A DNA stretch of 64,000 nt from Cavia porcellus. Lineage: Eukaryota > Chordata > Mammalia > Rodentia > Caviidae. Of the stretch, positions 24,398 to 35,539 are shown piece by piece; the stretch's first letter is position 1; each line of letters opens with the position of its first letter. The stretch covers positions 213,540,657-213,604,656 of the forward strand of contig NW_026947484.1 in the NCBI RefSeq assembly GCF_034190915.1. Direction: 5' to 3'. The notes beneath the pieces were generated by a model. The model saw only the letters and a program-made list of their open reading frames with translations. It was not told where the DNA came from and did no database searches. The position numbers were made by a program, and so were the translations under genes.

Positions 24398-24505
24398 AGG
24401 GCTGGGGATTTAGCTCAGCAGCATAAGCACCTGCCTTGCAAGCAGACGGTCGTGAGTTTGATCCCCAGTACCAATAAAAATGAAAAAGACGCACACACAC
24501 AAAAA
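24398..24505 (+). repeat. ID-like SINE, young, with 15-bp duplication
   Basis: The plus-strand copy starts AGGGCTGGGGATTTAGCTCA and continues with GCATAAGCACCTGCCTTGCA and a GATCCCCAGTACCAATAAAA tail. The duplication AAGATGATGTGGATT lies at 24383-24397 and 24506-24520. The Pol III A-box-like (TTAGCTCAGC) and B-box-like (GAGTTTGATCC) regions are visible. Confidence 0.92.
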
Positions 24506-24592
24506 AAGATGATGTGGATTTTTGTTCTGTAGTTTATTTGCATGTTGTGTTGCATTCATTAATTTTCAAATCTTAGTTTTACTTGGTGTTAT

Positions 24593-25115
24593 GGGTTGAC
24601 TCATACCCTCTGATAATTCATATGTTGAAGTAATAACCCCCAGTACCTCAGAATTTGATCTGCAAGTAAGATCACTGCAGATATAATTAGTTACCATGAA
24701 GTCATATTGGATTAAAGTCCTAATCCAGTGTAACTGGTACTCTCATAAAAAGGGAAAATTTAGCCAGGCATGGTGGCACATGCTTATAATCTCAGCACCT
24801 GGGAGACTGAGGCAGGAGGATTATCCATATGCTTGAGGGCAAACTGGGATACATAGTGAATTCAAAGGCAGCCTGAACTGAATAGAGAGGCTCTCTCTGA
24901 AAAACAAAAGAAAAAATATTTAAAAGGGGGCTAAATAAAATAAAAAGGGGAAACTTGAACATATACATGCACAGAGAGAATGTCCTATAAACACTGGAGT
25001 TTTGCTGACACAAACCAAGTCCCTGCCCCAAAAGGGAAGAAAGTTCTGGAACAGAATCTTTTCCTGTGCCCTTTGAAGGAATAAAGGAACAATAAACTGT
25101 CACATAAGCTGCAGC
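24593..25115 (+). mobile_element. MLT1-like MaLR LTR, split by a B1 SINE
   Basis: The motifs TGTTATGGGTTGACTCATAC, CATATGTTGAAGTAATAACC, CCCAGTACCTCAGAATTTGA and CTCATAAAAAGGGAAAATTT match the remembered MLT1 LTR order. A B1-like unit interrupts the LTR at about 24.76-24.95 kb, after which it continues with ACTTGAACATATACATGCAC. Confidence 0.75.
24760..24950 (+). repeat. B1-like SINE inserted in MaLR LTR
   Basis: It begins AGCCAGGCATGGTGGCACAT and continues with CTGGGAGACTGAGGCAGGAG, AGGCAGCCTGAACTGAATAG and an A-rich tail. Flanking AAAAAGGG-type sequence on both sides suggests a short duplication. Confidence 0.85.
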
Positions 25116-25410
25116 CCAAAAATACTTATGGAATGTATAATCCTTTTAGTTACCAGATTTGTTAGTATTTTGATACCTGTGGATTGTATTCTTAGTGTTC
25201 TACTTGCTGTGTACATCTTAATTTAGAAGACCCTGCCTAAGATTTATACTAACTTATTCCCAGTGAAATATAGAAACATTACTGCTACATAACGCCACAC
25301 CACTCACACCTCCTTTTAGTACTATTATTTGTTATATCATATTAAATTGTTATGACACCTCCATGTATTACAAACTCAATAGCGTATTTGTGTGATTATT
25401 ATTTTATATA

Positions 25411-25513
25411 TTTTTTTTTTGTCTTTTTCATTTTTATTGGTACCAGGGGTCGAACTCAGGACTGCCTGCTTGCAAGGCAGGCACATATGCCACTGAGCTA
25501 AATCCCCAGCCCC
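25411..25513 (-). repeat. ID-like SINE with 11-bp duplication
   Basis: This is the reverse complement of the same ID subfamily (TTGGTACCAGGGGTCGAACT, CTGCTTGCAAGGCAGGCACA). TATTTTATATA lies on both sides (25400-25410 and 25514-25524). Confidence 0.88.
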
Positions 25514-25555
25514 TATTTTATATAGTTTTATGGCCATTAAAGAAACTAAGAAACT

Positions 25556-25725
25556 GGGGCCGGTGACACATTTCTGTAATCTCAGCTTCTTGAGAGGTTG
25601 AGGCAGGAGGATCACAGGTTCAAATCCAGACTAACTAAATCCAGCATGACTCAAAAAGTAAATTAAAAGGGCTTGAGGATGTAGCTTAGTGGCAGAGTGA
25701 CCCTGCTTTGATTCTAGGGGATGTG
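25556..25725 (+). repeat. B1-ID dimer SINE
   Basis: A B1-like unit (GGGGCCGGTGACACATTTCT, TGAGAGGTTGAGGCAGGAGG) is followed by an ID-like unit (GGGCTTGAGGATGTAGCTTA, GTGGCAGAGTGACCCTGCTT). B1 is 5' of ID. Confidence 0.8.
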
Positions 25726-25880
25726 TGTGTGTGGGGTGAGAGACTCTATGGAAAGAATATATTTGTGGAGTTTGTAATATTAACCTTTTTTATCTATCAT
25801 TTCTGGTTCTTTTCATTTGTGCCTTATTTTTTAAGCAAAGAGAGCCTACTAAAGTTTTTGGTGGAAAAAAGAAGTTGAGG

Positions 25881-26002
25881 GGCTGAAGATTTAGCTCAGC
25901 GGCATAAGCGCCTGCCTTGCAAGCAGGCAGTCGTGAGTTCGATCCCTGGTACCGATAAAAATGAATAAGACCCCCCCCAAAAAAATTAAAAAAAAAAAAA
26001 AA
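25881..26002 (+). repeat. ID-like SINE, young, with 17-bp duplication
   Basis: The plus-strand unit starts GGCTGAAGATTTAGCTCAGC and includes GCATAAGCGCCTGCCTTGCA and GTCGTGAGTTCGATCCCTGG, with an intact B-box-like GAGTTCGATCC. The 17-bp duplication GAAAAAAGAAGTTGAGG lies at 25864-25880 and 26003-26019. This is the best-preserved copy in the window. Confidence 0.93.
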
Positions 26003-26019
26003 GAAAAAAGAAGTTGAGG

Positions 26020-27531
26020 GTTATTTAAATATACGTGATACTTGACAATTGCATTGGTGGACATGTGTAAATATGTAAATGCTTTGGGGTGGAGGAAGGG
26101 ATGGAATCAGGGAGGCAAGTTAAGAAGCTTTTGCTGTGGTCAGGGTAGAAGTGAAGGGGAGCCTGGCTTTGGTTTCCTTTTGCCTCGGATGCTCTTGATT
26201 TCACCTGGGATGTCTAAGTCAGAGCAGTTAGATTCTGGCTCAGAATCAGGCATGGACAGCTACACTCAGCAGGACTTGATGAACTGAGGTCACTCTGAGG
26301 CTGGGCCCAAGAGAGAAAGGATGCCTGGTGGTGATTTGAGGGGCTCAGAAGGAGAAACTTTCCCAGGGAAAGCCTCCGTGAAGACACAGTGCCCTACGAG
26401 TAAAGCCACCCCAGGACTCGGTGATGAAAGTAAATTGCCAAGAAGTTATAAGTGAGTAGCAGAGGACCTAAGAGTGGGGAGAGGGGGGCAGGAGAGATTC
26501 TTCCTCAGGCACCGTCCCTGCAGCTGTCAAGGATGAGGTTACAGAGAATGCAAAGTTCCCCTTCCCTTTCCCAGGGCAGTTGACCTTTCAGAAATTAAAC
26601 AAATCAATTCTGTGTCCTCAGAGGAAACGTGTTTGACTGCGATTCAATGGGCTCCATTGTTTCAGGTGAATTCAGGTGACTCAAGTCACTGCGGATACCC
26701 TCTCCAGGAGGTTTGTCTGTGAATTTGCCTCTGGAATACTTCTGTAAGATCTGGATTAGACCTGTCACTAGATGCAGTTTAAAAATAAACACAAAACAGA
26801 AAGAACAATGAGCGTTCTTCTCTAAGCATAGAGACAACGTTGGTATTATAAAGAGTGTGCAATGGTTATTCTAGTACAAGCCAGAGGTAATCAGTGCCTG
26901 AACACAGCAGATGTGGTGACTGTTCCCTGGAGGAAAGCTTGTGTAGGTGCTCACATGTAGGAAGAGTCAACAGCTAACATTTGGAAGTTTAAAAATCCAT
27001 CAATCAAAGCTGAAATTAAACTGATAATTTAAAAAACAACTTTAAAAACAAGAAAAAATATCAGTTTAGCATTGCTGATTTTATATTACCTCAGTGAGCT
27101 CCTCATCCTCAAGCCAAGATTATTATTTAAAATGATTCTGCTCTTTGGTATGTACAGAAGTGAACACAGACTTCCAAAAGAGAATTCACGCAGAAAATTC
27201 CCAAAATGTATATCATCCCCAAGAATTCAAAAACAAAGACACAAAACAATAATTTGAGCTAGAACTGACTGAGCCCAGAGGCCATGGATAGTGGAATTAT
27301 TAGACATGGATTGCAAAATGAATACATTTGAAATGATTAAATGAAAAGAGGCTGAATATACAAATCCTTTGTATAAGGAGAAAAGAATATTTTTTTGAAA
27401 TTACCAGCATAGGTCTGATACAAGTGGCTAAATTAATAGTTGGACATTTAACAAGATATAGGCTTTTCCATAAAAATTTTTTATATAGTGAAATATTTAA
27501 TTTCTGTTGCTTTTATGCTTGTTTTTCATTT
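26020..27531. other. Intergenic, no gene recognised
   Basis: This is mixed unique sequence with several short frames and no domain. I see no clear repeat family, although the AT-rich part from 26.98 kb could be an old L1 remnant. Confidence 0.5.
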
Positions 27532-27543
27532 AAATAGTTTACC

Positions 27544-27637
27544 GGGGCTGGGAATTTAGCTCAGTGGCATAAGCACCTGCCTTGCAAGCAGGCAGTCATG
27601 AGTTCGATCCCCGGTATTGATAAAAAGACAAAAAAAA
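27544..27637 (+). repeat. ID-like SINE, young, with 12-bp duplication
   Basis: The plus-strand unit GGGGCTGGGAATTTAGCTCA ... GCATAAGCACCTGCCTTGCA ... GTTCGATCCCCGGTATTGAT has an A tail. AAATAGTTTACC lies at 27532-27543 and 27638-27649. Confidence 0.92.
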
Positions 27638-27649
27638 AAATAGTTTACC

Positions 27650-28496
27650 TAGAATTTATTTTGTGTAAGAATAAAATAATTTAATTTCACATTTTGCAGA
27701 CAGTTATCTTCTTTCACTACGTATCAAATATATAATTTTACAGATTGAAATCATTTTTATCAGAAACTAGACTCCAATATGTATATGCATTTATTTCTGG
27801 GATGTATGTTCTGTTTCATAGAGTTTCCTATTTATGTGCTGGTACCAAACTATTTTAATTACTCTAAAGTTTATAATACTTTTTAGCATGTAGTACTGCT
27901 TCTTCCAAAGAATGGTGTTCATATTTAGGGGGAAAATTTATTTTTAGAGCTATTTAGAGGAGACGGCCATCATATTATCATCAACTCCTTATTTAAGATT
28001 ATTATAAAATCCTAAAGCTTATTCAAGTCTTTCTGAATAGCCTCCTAAGAATTCTATCATATTTCTGGTTAGTGTAAATTGAAGATTTTCTTCTATTGTA
28101 TTTTCCAGATGATTGTGGTTAATAAGAGAACTTAGTTTCAATTTGTCCTCAGCTTCCATACTAAATTACCTACTGAGTTTTTAATTGATTTTCCTAGATA
28201 TCCTGGCATTGTATCATCTTCTCTAACAATACTTTATTCCTTTTCCTTTAGATCTCATGATTTCCTTTTCTCTTTTTAAATGACATTGGCAGTATTGTCC
28301 AAACAAAAGTAAGTAATTGTGATAATAATATTGGCCCTTAGTTTGGTTTTTATTTTACTAGGATTCAGTGTTTCACTATATAGTTTCTGGCTTTTGAAAT
28401 TATATATGTTTATTTTTTCATGTCAAAAAGTGATATATTAGTATTTTATGGTTAGATTTTTTTAATTTAGAAGGGATACAAAATGTTATTAGATAC
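27650..28496 (-). repeat. Old L1-like fragment (uncertain)
   Basis: This AT-rich stretch has features seen in old minus-strand L1 ORF2, such as TTTCTGGGATGTATGTTCTG, GTGCTGGTACCAAACTATTT and TGGTGTTCATATTTAGGG. It is too diverged for more than a tentative call. No ORF. Confidence 0.45.
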
Positions 28497-28834
28497 TGTC
28501 TTAGTTACTTTTTACTCCTTGCTGAGACAAAATACCTGAAGCCCAAAGTTGGGAAAGGAAAGGTTTATTTCTTACAATTTTTGGAGGTTTCAGTCCACAC
28601 TCTGTTGGCTCCAAGGCAGGTGGGCATGGCTGGGCCGCAATTCATGGTGGCTGCAAACAGCAAGCAGGAACCAGCAAAGAGCAAGACACACCTTCTTCCT
28701 GCCATTACATCACATCCTGGCTCCACCCCTATGTGGGTGGAGCACTGACACCATCAATCCAAGCACTATACAATGAACCATCACAAACAATGCAAACTCA
28801 TGAGGCCTGGGGTCCATAGACATAAACCATGACA
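28497..28834 (-). mobile_element. MaLR LTR (minus), joined to internal sequence
   Basis: On the minus strand the LTR runs from TGTCATGGTTTATGTC to AAGTAACTAAGACA, the same family as 21632-21984 and 31290-31639. Unlike those two it continues into internal sequence to its right. The second LTR of the original element is missing. Confidence 0.85.
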
Positions 28835-29547
28835 TTCCACCCCTGGCCCCCAGGACTCATGTACATCCTTTATACAAAAGACATTTAGTCCACCTCCAAA
28901 AGTTGCCAAAGTCCAAATAGTTTCAGCATTGCTGAATAGTCCAAGTCCCCTCCTCCAAGATCTATGGCAAACTTTTAACTCTAACCCCCTGTACAAATGA
29001 AACAAGGTTAAACATTTCTGAAATGCAAAGGCACAAGATAAACATTACCATTCCAAAAGTTACAAACAGGGGAATATAAAGCATTGGAAACAAGTCCAAC
29101 ATCCAGCAGGACAAACATTAAGTTCTACAGTTCCATGCTCAGCATCTGAAACAATCTGGTTGCAAGCTCCAAAAGGCTTGGGTGATTCCACCTCCACGGC
29201 ACTTCCAGGGATTTCAGCTCCTGCAGCTTTTCTCTTAAATCCTCTCTGCTCACTTTTTGCAGCTTTCCTTGGATCACTCACGTTCCTGGCTTTGCCAATC
29301 TTCTGGGGTCTCCACTGCACCTTCGGCTTCACCTTTACATCTTCACAAATTTCCCTCTCAAGGGCACACTGCTTGGCCTCCCAGGCCCTTTGCAATCGAG
29401 GTGGAAGCTGTCTTACCCTCAGAATTCATGCATTTTCCTTGCACCTAAAATCAGCACCTTGTAGATGCCGCCAAGGTTTGCTGCTAGCTGAAGCAGTAGC
29501 CAGGCTATTCTCCTTGGCTGTAGGGGTCAATTGCCTGGATTGCAGGC
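28835..29547 (-). mobile_element. MaLR internal region fragment
   Basis: This directly abuts the LTR and begins with TTCCACCCCTGGCCCCCAGG. From memory that is the junction seen in human MST/THE1 internal sequences in this orientation. Later motifs (AACATCCAGCAGGAC, TCTTCTGGGGTCTCCACTGC) also fit. Frames of 111 and 131 codons occur on the two strands but show no gag or pol domain; MaLR internals are typically non-coding. Confidence 0.65.
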
Positions 29548-29940
29548 CTCTTTAATAAATGGTGCCAAAAAATTGGCTCTTTACATGCTGAAGACTAAAA
29601 CTAGAGACCACATCTATCACTGTGCATGAAACTAAAGTTAAAATGGATCAAAGATCTAGATATTAAAAAGTAAATACTATATCTACTAGAAGAGAAAGTA
29701 GGTAGAAATCCTGAAGACATGGGTATAGGCAGAGACTTCATGAACAAAACTCAAACTGCACAGGAAATACTTCAAAGAATCAACAACCGGGATCTCATCT
29801 TATTAAAAAAAATCAACAGTGTAAAAAGAAAACCCACAAAGTGAGAAAAAAATTTAGTTAACTATTCCTCAGACAAAGGACTTATATCTAGAACATACAA
29901 AGAATTAAAAAAACTCAGATCCCCCAGATTCAAAGACTCA
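29548..29940 (+). repeat. L1 ORF2 3' fragment (plus)
   Basis: CTCTTTAATAAATGGTGCCA, ACCACATCTATCACTGTGCA, GACATGGGTATAGGCAGAGA and AATCAACAACCGGGATCTCA follow the ORF2 C-terminal order on the plus strand. It ends abruptly at about 29940, where L1 sequence of the opposite strand begins. Confidence 0.8.
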
Positions 29941-31289
29941 GTCCAGAAATGTACATCTGAGATGAATGAATACTTAAGCATGTTCTATGAGCCAGTATAT
30001 CGTCTATTTTGGAGAATGACTTGTGTGCATCTGAGAAGAGTGTGTAATTCTGATGTGTTTTGGGGTAGAACACCTTGTAAACATCTACTAAGTCCATGTG
30101 TTCAAAAGTTTGGGTCAGTTCTAGTATTTCATTGTTGATTTTTTGTGTAGTTGATCTGTCTTTCTGTGACAGTGGGGTATTGAGATCCCCCAATGGAATT
30201 GTATTAGGGCTTATTGGATTTTTCATTCTCATTGGTATTTACTTTATAAAGTTGGGTGCGTGGGTATTTTTTGCATATATATTTACGATTGTTATCTCTT
30301 CCTATTGGATTGTTCCCTTTACAAGGATGTAGTGACCTTCTTTATTTATTTTAATCAGTCTTGTTTGAAATTGACTTTGTCTACAAATAGAATAGCTACC
30401 TCTGCTTTTTTTCTGGGTTCCTGTCACATGGAGTATTGTTTTCCATCCTTTGCCTTTCAGTCTATGAATTTCTTTTTGAATTAAATATGTTTCTCCTGTG
30501 CAGCATACTGTTATATCTTGCTTCTTGATGCATTCTATAAGTCTGTGTCTTCTGATTAGTGAATTGAGACCATTAACATTGGTGGTTATAACTGATACAT
30601 ATATGCTTATCCTTGTCATGTTATTTTCCTATTGTTGGCTCCCCTCTTTTTCCCCTCCCTTTGTTTAATTGTTTGCCTCGCCTGGTGCGTTCCTTCTGTT
30701 GGGGTTCATGGAGTTGTAGTCCTTTTTATCTCTTTCTAGAATGTCCTTCAAAACACTTTAGAGTGCTGGTTTGGTGGTCATAAATTTCCTCACATGTTCT
30801 TTGTCATGGAAGTATCTTATTTCTTCATCAAGTTTGAAAGATAGTTTTGTGGGGACATCAATCTGGATTGAAAGTTATTTTCCTTTAGAGCTTAAAATAC
30901 TTTACTTTAACCTTTCCTTGACTTGAGAGTTTGTACTGAGAAGTCAGCTGTGATTTTGATGGGCTTTCCTTTATAGGTGATTTGTTTCTTTTCTCCAACA
31001 GCTATTAAGATTTTGTTCTTATGTTCAGTTTTGGCAATCTTGACTGTGATATGCTTGGCTGTAGTTTGTTTGTTTTTTTTTGATCATGGCTAATTGATGT
31101 GCTATATGCCTAACCTATCTGCATGTCTAATTCTTTTTCTCTACCAGAGAAGTTTTTTGCCATGGTATCTGTGAACAGTTTTTTAAATTTCATTTGTAGT
31201 ATCTCTTGCTTTTTCATTGACTCCAATTTATCTTAAATTATTCTTCTTTGCCTCATCTAGCAGCTTCTGAATTGATTTTTCATGGTGCC

Positions 31290-31639
31290 TATCATGGTTT
31301 ATGTTGGTGGCACCCAAGCCTTCTGCATCTGCATTATGCATTTGTGATTGGTTCATTGTCTAGCCCTTGGATTGAGGGTGTGAATGCTACACTGGCCTAG
31401 GTGTGGAGCCAGGATATGATGTGATGTAATGGCAGGAAGAAGGTGTGTCTCGCTCTCTTGCCAGTTTCTGCCTTGCTCTTTGCAGCTGCCATGAACTGTG
31501 GCCCTGCCATGCCACATTGCCTTGGAGCCAACTGAGTATGGACTGAAACCTCCAAAAACTGTAAGAAATAAACCTTTCCTTTCCCAACTTTGGTTATCAG
31601 GTATTTTGTCTCAGCAACAAGTAAAAAGTAACTAAGACA
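31290..31639 (+). mobile_element. MaLR solo LTR inserted in L1 ORF1
   Basis: This 350-bp LTR runs from TATCATGGTTTATGTTGGTG to AAGTAACTAAGACA and has GGACTGAAACCTCC and AAGAAATAAACC. Flanks GTGCC and GTCCC are an imperfect 5-bp duplication. The expected first TG is mutated to TA. Confidence 0.85.
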
Positions 31640-31842
31640 GTCCCTCACTATTTTTAAGAAATCTTTTCATGATCACAACTGCAAGCCTGTCTCCTGTATC
31701 TGAGATCCTGTCCTCACACTGGGCTGATCTGCTGCAAATACTTCCAATGGAATTTTTATTTTCCTGGATGTCTACTTGAATCTGCCTTATGGATTCCATT
31801 TCTTTCTTATGCTGAACATTCATGGTGTCTATAACTTAGCTC

Positions 31843-31862
31843 TTTTTTTTTTTTTTTTTTTT
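31843..31862. repeat. Poly-T run within L1 ORF1 region
   Basis: About 20 T residues lie inside the L1 coiled-coil region. This may be an expanded A-rich codon run of ORF1 on the minus strand. Confidence 0.8.
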
Positions 31863-34260
31863 GTCTGTATCTGCTCTAGTATCACTAAGCATGGTCTTTA
31901 TTTTGGACACCATCCCCATAGTCATCTGAGATTATTTATGATTTGATTTTTTTCCAGAGCCTCATTCAGTTGCTTTCTTGTTACCACTTCAGAGAGGCCA
32001 GCTGGGATGTTTTTGTATTTTCCCCCTCAGTGCCCACTGGTTTTTCCTTTGGTGAACTGGATGTCTGGGATTGCCTCTTGTTTAAGTGTCTTCTCATTTT
32101 TTCCCTTTTTAAAGTTTAATTCCTAGGATGATACTTGTTAATTGCCTATGCTGGGTTACTGTATTGCTAGTATGTAGGACCTTTGGGTAATGACTACTTC
32201 TCTGAGCTATTGTTCAAGTGTAGCTGATTTTTCTATTTTGAATCTGTTGGAAGATCCTATTTCTTCAATCCACTGGGGATGAGAAGTTGCTGTTTGTTGG
32301 CCCAGCCTCTCATAATGCTGAGAGGCACTGTGCCACCATATTTTCTGTGATCCTTGGTCTATCTTGGTCATAGAATACCAGGATGGACAGCGCCAGTTGG
32401 TCCAGTCCTTCATGCCTGCTGCTCCCCTCCATTGCTGCATATCTCTGCAGAAGTCTCTGGGGTTGCCAGCAGTCACCATGTAACCACAGATTTGATCTGC
32501 TTCTCTCATGCAGTGAGTCCCATTTTAGGAAGAAGGCACCTCCAGCTACCTCCTTCTGCTTTATTGAAGTTTCTCTCTTCACTCTTTCCATGAACTTCAA
32601 TTCACACTCCAGATCCTTCCTGGCTCCAGGGGACCCACTTCCCTCCCTCTTGTCTTCCTCCCATGGATATAGTTTAGCGTCTGGATGGCAACTCTCAGAG
32701 GCTTTTCCCCCTTTGCTTAGTGTTCTACCATCTTGGTCCCACCTCCCCTCATCTGTTCTTTTGTCTATGTCTTTTCTAATATTTTTTGTTTTAAGCGTCA
32801 TTTATTTTTGTACCTGAGAGATTATTTCCTCTATAGTCTTTTCTACTTGGTTTCTTTTTCACTTCCCTTGCTATTATTTCAGAAATTTTCAGTGTTTGAC
32901 TTTCAATTTTGATTATCTCATTGTGTTTTGAGCTTGTCCTTGGTGTGTATGTGGGAATGTTTGGGATTGCATTTTACTTCTGTGTCTTGTCATTTTGTCT
33001 TTTTTATTTTATTTTGTTTTCTATGTTGATGCTGCTGACTTCTTATGATAGATAACTTTATCACCAGTGTTGAGGCTTCCCTGGGAGATATCTGTTCTTC
33101 AGGGATGTCCTTTAGATGTAAGTGGTTTTTTATAGCTATATCAAGAACCTTTCTTCACAATTTGTAAAGGATGAAATGTTACTATTTGGCTCAGCACCCA
33201 ATCCTTTTCTACCAGGCTATGGTGATGTCCTGGTACAATGTTATCATACAGGAGAGAAAAACTGACTATCACATATATAACATCCAGGCTAACGTAGTAC
33301 AATTAGTAATAACAATAGTTTCAAGTATAGCTTAACTACAGATGAACTATGGTAGTAATTAACCTGCTACCTTTGACCACAGGAGCAAAATCTAAAGTTA
33401 CATAACAAAATCAAATGTACATCAGATATTTGTATGCAGTGATTTTCCTCTTAGTGGAGTGATTTTACCTTCTTGCCAGGGTGTGTGTGTGTGGGAGGGA
33501 ATTAAAAAGGGGAGGGGACAAGATAAAATGATGAATGAGGTCAAATATGGTAGAGTCAAGGCTGGAGGTCAAAGGATGATCACCTGAGTTTTGGGAAACT
33601 GGAGGACGTAGGAGGGAAAGAATGAAATAGAATGCAAAGGATTAATCAAAAGGGAAGAAAAGTTCACTCAAAAGTTTAAATTCAAGAAGTAGCTGAGGAA
33701 AGAGGATCAAGAAGAAAATGAAAAAAGAAAGATAAAGCTAAACAGTGACAAAAATGAAGAAAGAAAGAGTAAAAAAGAAAAGAAAAAGAATAAAGGAGAT
33801 CAGAGGAACAGAGAAAACACACACACAAAACAAAACCACAAAATACAAAACAAAATAATAACATCCAATCAGACAGGAAGGGGATAGCCAATCAGATGAA
33901 CAAGGAAGAATAAGAGTGGCAAAATACCTGTGGTGTTTATGGTTCTGCGATAGTGTCCATGTCAGATCCCAGAAGTATGCCGCGTACTCCAGCCAAGTTT
34001 GCTATGGGAATTGTGCTGGGGATGGAGCTGGTGGTGGCCTGTGGATGTGGGGCTGGGGCTGGTTGTGCTGGTGGGGTTCTCCAGAGCCCAACTGCTGGCT
34101 CCTTGCTGGTGCTTAGGACTCTTCCGTGTTGCTGGTCTCACTGATTACTCTGCCCTCCAAAGCTTGCGTGTGTCTGTGCCCACACCCCAGGGCGGCTATT
34201 CTGGATCTTGGGGTTGGGGTTTTGGTTGGTCTGCCAGTCAAAGACATGTGTGATAGCTTC

Positions 34261-35317
34261 CTTTTTTATTGTTTAACTTAGCTAAATGTTTACCTTTTAT
34301 TTTTAAAGAATATTCTCTGAGATATATTCGTGTGTCCTATAGTTCTCCTCTTTTCTAATTTTGTAATTGTTGTTTTTGTCTTCAGTACTATCTTCCATCT
34401 TTTGTTCTTAAGGTTTTGTATTGCTCTGTTTCTAATTTATTAAACACTTAATTATTTTTCTTTTCCATTTATCTTTCAATTGATGGAGATTTTTAAAAGT
34501 TTTCCAAGAAAGTTTTTCCAAGAAAGATTTCAAGGAGTTTCGTTCTTTGAATATTTGCATCTTTGAAATCATGTGTGTGTCGCTTTTAATGCTTGAACTA
34601 CATTTTGGCTAAAAATAAAAGTCTTTAGTCATAGCTTCCCTGAAGTTTTTGAAGAGAGTGAATTTGTACAGTGTTGAATGTTGCTTTCCAGAAGTTTCAT
34701 GCCAACCTGATTTCTAACCCATTTCCTTGAGGCGGTTTGGTTTTCTTTCTGAATGATCATATCTTTGAAGACCAATAACTTTATTCAGTTGTGTTCTAGT
34801 GCTGATTAATTTTTGTTAGTTCTCCTGGACAATCATGTGCTTGTTTAAATTTAAAGATGCAGGTCTTTTGTTTCAGAAGAATTTTCCTGAATTATACTTT
34901 GATTTTTTGTGTGTGTTTGATTAATCTGTTGTTTTTGAAAGAATTGTGTAATTGAATCTAAATTCTTTCGTCTGTCTCTTTTTTTGTAATTCTTTAAAGC
35001 TCTTTTAAATTTTTGTTTTATTTTGCTGAATTTTATCTGTATTTTTAAGAATATTGACATTTATTTTCTGTGTGCTTTTCAGTCTGTAAGTCGATTCCAT
35101 AAACTGGAAAAAATAGCCTTATGTTAAATTAATATTAATAGCAATTATGATGAACTGTAGCTCTAAATAGTGTTATTGGAACCTCAGAGAAGGGAACATA
35201 ATCCTATGTTATTAATTCAAGTACAATGTTTCAAGCATCATTATAACTCTCTTATACCCTGAGAAAATTTTATTGTTTTAATTGTTCACATTTCTTGCAT
35301 AATAACCCACAACCCAG
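34261..35317. other. Unclassified, possibly old LINE-derived
   Basis: AT-rich sequence. On the minus strand at 34851-35060 there is a 69-codon Lys/Gln/Ile-rich frame that looks like a decayed coiled coil of the L1/HAL1 ORF1 type. That is only a resemblance in composition. Confidence 0.35.
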
Positions 35318-35530
35318 TCTTTTTTTTTTTTTTTTTTTAGTTTAAATTAGGAATGAACAACATACCCAGGCCTCATCCGTGCCAGGCAAATGTTCTACCA
35401 TTGAAACACATCCCCAGGCTCTTGTCCAAAGTGTTACTTTTGGGACAAAGTCTCACTAAGTTGCAGGAGCTACCTTAGCCTCTTAAGTAGCTGAGAATCC
35501 AGGTGTGGATCACCACAGGCTTTTAATGAT
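35318..35530 (-). repeat. B1-ID dimer SINE (minus)
   Basis: A T-run (about 35318-35338) is followed by an ID-like part (ACCCAGGCCTCATCCGTGCC, GTTCTACCATTGAAACACAT) and then a B1-like part (GGGACAAAGTCTCACTAAGT, CCTCTTAAGTAGCTGAGAAT). On the minus strand the order is B1, ID, tail, the same as at 22.76 and 25.56 kb. Confidence 0.8.
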
Positions 35531-35539
35531 GAGACAGGG

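Larger units (their letters stand above)
22148..24592 (-). repeat. Old L1 (L1M-like), right part with SINE insertions
   Basis: This continues the element left at 17541 in correct order: TTGCCAAACTGCTTTCCAAA, GTAATTTGCATTTTCATTAT, GAATAAATGTCTATTCAG, then reverse-transcriptase and upstream ORF2 sequence to about 24.59 kb, all minus strand. It is interrupted by several SINEs, listed separately. No coding capacity remains. Confidence 0.8.
29941..34260 (-). mobile_element. L1 (minus): 5' region, ORF1 and ORF2 endonuclease part
   Basis: Read on the minus strand, this holds a 5' region with a GC-rich start (33.9-34.26 kb) and a purine-rich block (33.49-33.9 kb). ORF1 follows: coiled-coil part at about 31.65-31.85 kb and C-terminal domain at about 30.75-31.09 kb. 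The ORF2 endonuclease start is at 30302-30619 and its later part at 29930-30232, with the motifs GDLNTPLS and YTLFSDAHKSFSKIDDIL. Frames carry stops and shifts, and reverse transcriptase is missing. A MaLR solo LTR (31290-31639) splits ORF1. It is a dead copy. Confidence 0.8.

Noticed and set aside
25881..26002. tRNA gene (A- and B-box-like sequence)
   Set aside because: It has a SINE body, an A-rich tail and a 17-bp duplication, and cannot fold as a normal tRNA. It is an ID-like SINE.
29160..29555. 131-codon plus-strand ORF
   Set aside because: It lies antisense within MaLR internal sequence and has no gag/pol-like or host domain.
32310..32817. 144- and 163-codon ORFs on opposite strands
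   Set aside because: They lie in the L1 5' region; overlapping frames in both directions reflect GC-richer non-coding L1 sequence.
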